Positions 12,303 to 12,353 of a stretch of DNA of 12,353 bases are shown here, piece by piece (within the stretch, counting starts at the first letter, position 1; every line of letters starts with the position of its first letter). Made by a program: the position numbers and the translations under genes. The notes beneath the pieces were generated by a model. It was not told the DNA's origin. It saw only the letters and a program-made list of their open reading frames with translations, and ran no database searches. The DNA is from Clostridiaceae bacterium (lineage in GTDB: Bacteria > Bacillota > Clostridia > Oscillospirales > Butyricicoccaceae): the NCBI GenBank assembly GCA_016293155.1, contig JAEDEU010000046.1, positions 1 through 12,353 on the forward strand, written 5' to 3'.

Positions 12303-12353
12303 TCACTTGTGATTACTGTCTAGCCATTTGCAGATGAGATGGGAAATAACACC
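12303..12353 (-). CDS. C-terminal end of a small hydrophobic peptide (partial, Fst-like toxin candidate)
   Basis: On the minus strand an open frame enters from the right edge and stops at 12305-12303 (TGA). The visible 16 residues are GVISHLICKWLDSNHK: the end of a hydrophobic helix, then W-L-D and a short polar/basic tail. This is the typical ending of very small single-span peptides seen in gut Bacillota, and it resembles Fst/Ldr-type toxins, where a membrane helix is followed by a tryptophan-leucine pair and a charged tail. The start is outside the window, so length and toxin identity cannot be confirmed. A hairpin with a convergent RNA lies just downstream. The end of a longer membrane protein is an alternative. 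Confidence 0.5.
   Translation of the reverse strand, partial: GVISHLICKWLDSNHK

Noticed and set aside
12294..12325. GGCTAG ... CTAGCC inverted repeat with a 20-base loop near the right edge, as a mobile-element end
   Set aside because: Only six bases per arm, partly made of the peptide's own Trp-Leu codons, and no transposase or target duplication is visible.
1..12353. CRISPR array, tRNA or rRNA genes, insertion sequences, phage genes
   Set aside because: No regularly spaced repeats, tRNA or rRNA signatures, transposase motifs or phage structural genes were seen on reading both strands.

Overview
The window looks like chromosome of a moderately GC-rich, Gram-positive anaerobe of the Clostridia (Bacillota), probably near Butyricicoccus, Agathobaculum or other Oscillospiraceae-type gut bacteria. 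The signs are strong AGGAGG-type ribosome binding sites, housekeeping-type promoters, a yhbY-nadD-yqeK-rsfS gene order typical of Bacillota, a short arginine/lysine-tailed ribosomal protein S21, and a second divergent type IIA topoisomerase pair. The taxon is an inference; no 16S or other marker is present.

Region 1 (1-4571, plus strand) is a compact translation/NAD operon. It holds the tail of an unidentified upstream gene, then yhbY (ribosome-binding CRM protein), nadD (nicotinate mononucleotide adenylyltransferase), yqeK (HD-domain Ap4A hydrolase), rsfS (ribosomal silencing factor) and leuS (leucyl-tRNA synthetase, TTG start). Spacings run from a 4-base overlap to about 37 bases. LeuS carries a short non-standard insert with an internal 14-codon duplication just before its KMSKS loop. 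A consensus-like promoter lies inside yqeK.

Region 2 (4572-5638) holds two small transcription units. rpsU (S21, 59 aa) has a perfect -10, a perfect -35, an 11-bp inverted repeat overlapping the promoter, a hairpin-rich leader and a strong terminator. After a structured gene-less stretch that ends in another terminator-like hairpin comes a 78-aa single-pass membrane protein resembling YtxH.

Region 3 (5560-11745) starts at a near-perfect promoter and encodes a GyrB/ParE-like subunit, a GyrA/ParC-like subunit and, 26 bases later with an excellent ribosome binding site, a 606-aa receptor-like protein kinase. The kinase has a cytoplasmic Hanks-type domain, one membrane span and an extracellular BspA-type leucine-rich-repeat (LRR_5) domain. 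A strong terminator closes the unit. Both topoisomerase subunits are divergent from the canonical ones, and the kinase is of the non-RD type (HCD in place of HRD).

Region 4 (11746-12353) has a minus-strand three-span membrane protein with its own promoter. Next to it, on the plus strand, a strong extended -10 promoter is followed about 40 bases later by a perfect 13-bp-stem terminator, which predicts an RNA of about 75 nt. Converging on it from the right edge is the C-terminal end of a small hydrophobic peptide ending ...ICKWLDSNHK. Together these resemble a Fst/par-type type I toxin-antitoxin locus, but the toxin gene is cut by the window edge.

The best candidates for something new are the leucine-rich-repeat receptor kinase coupled to a topoisomerase pair, and the convergent small RNA/small peptide locus at the right end.
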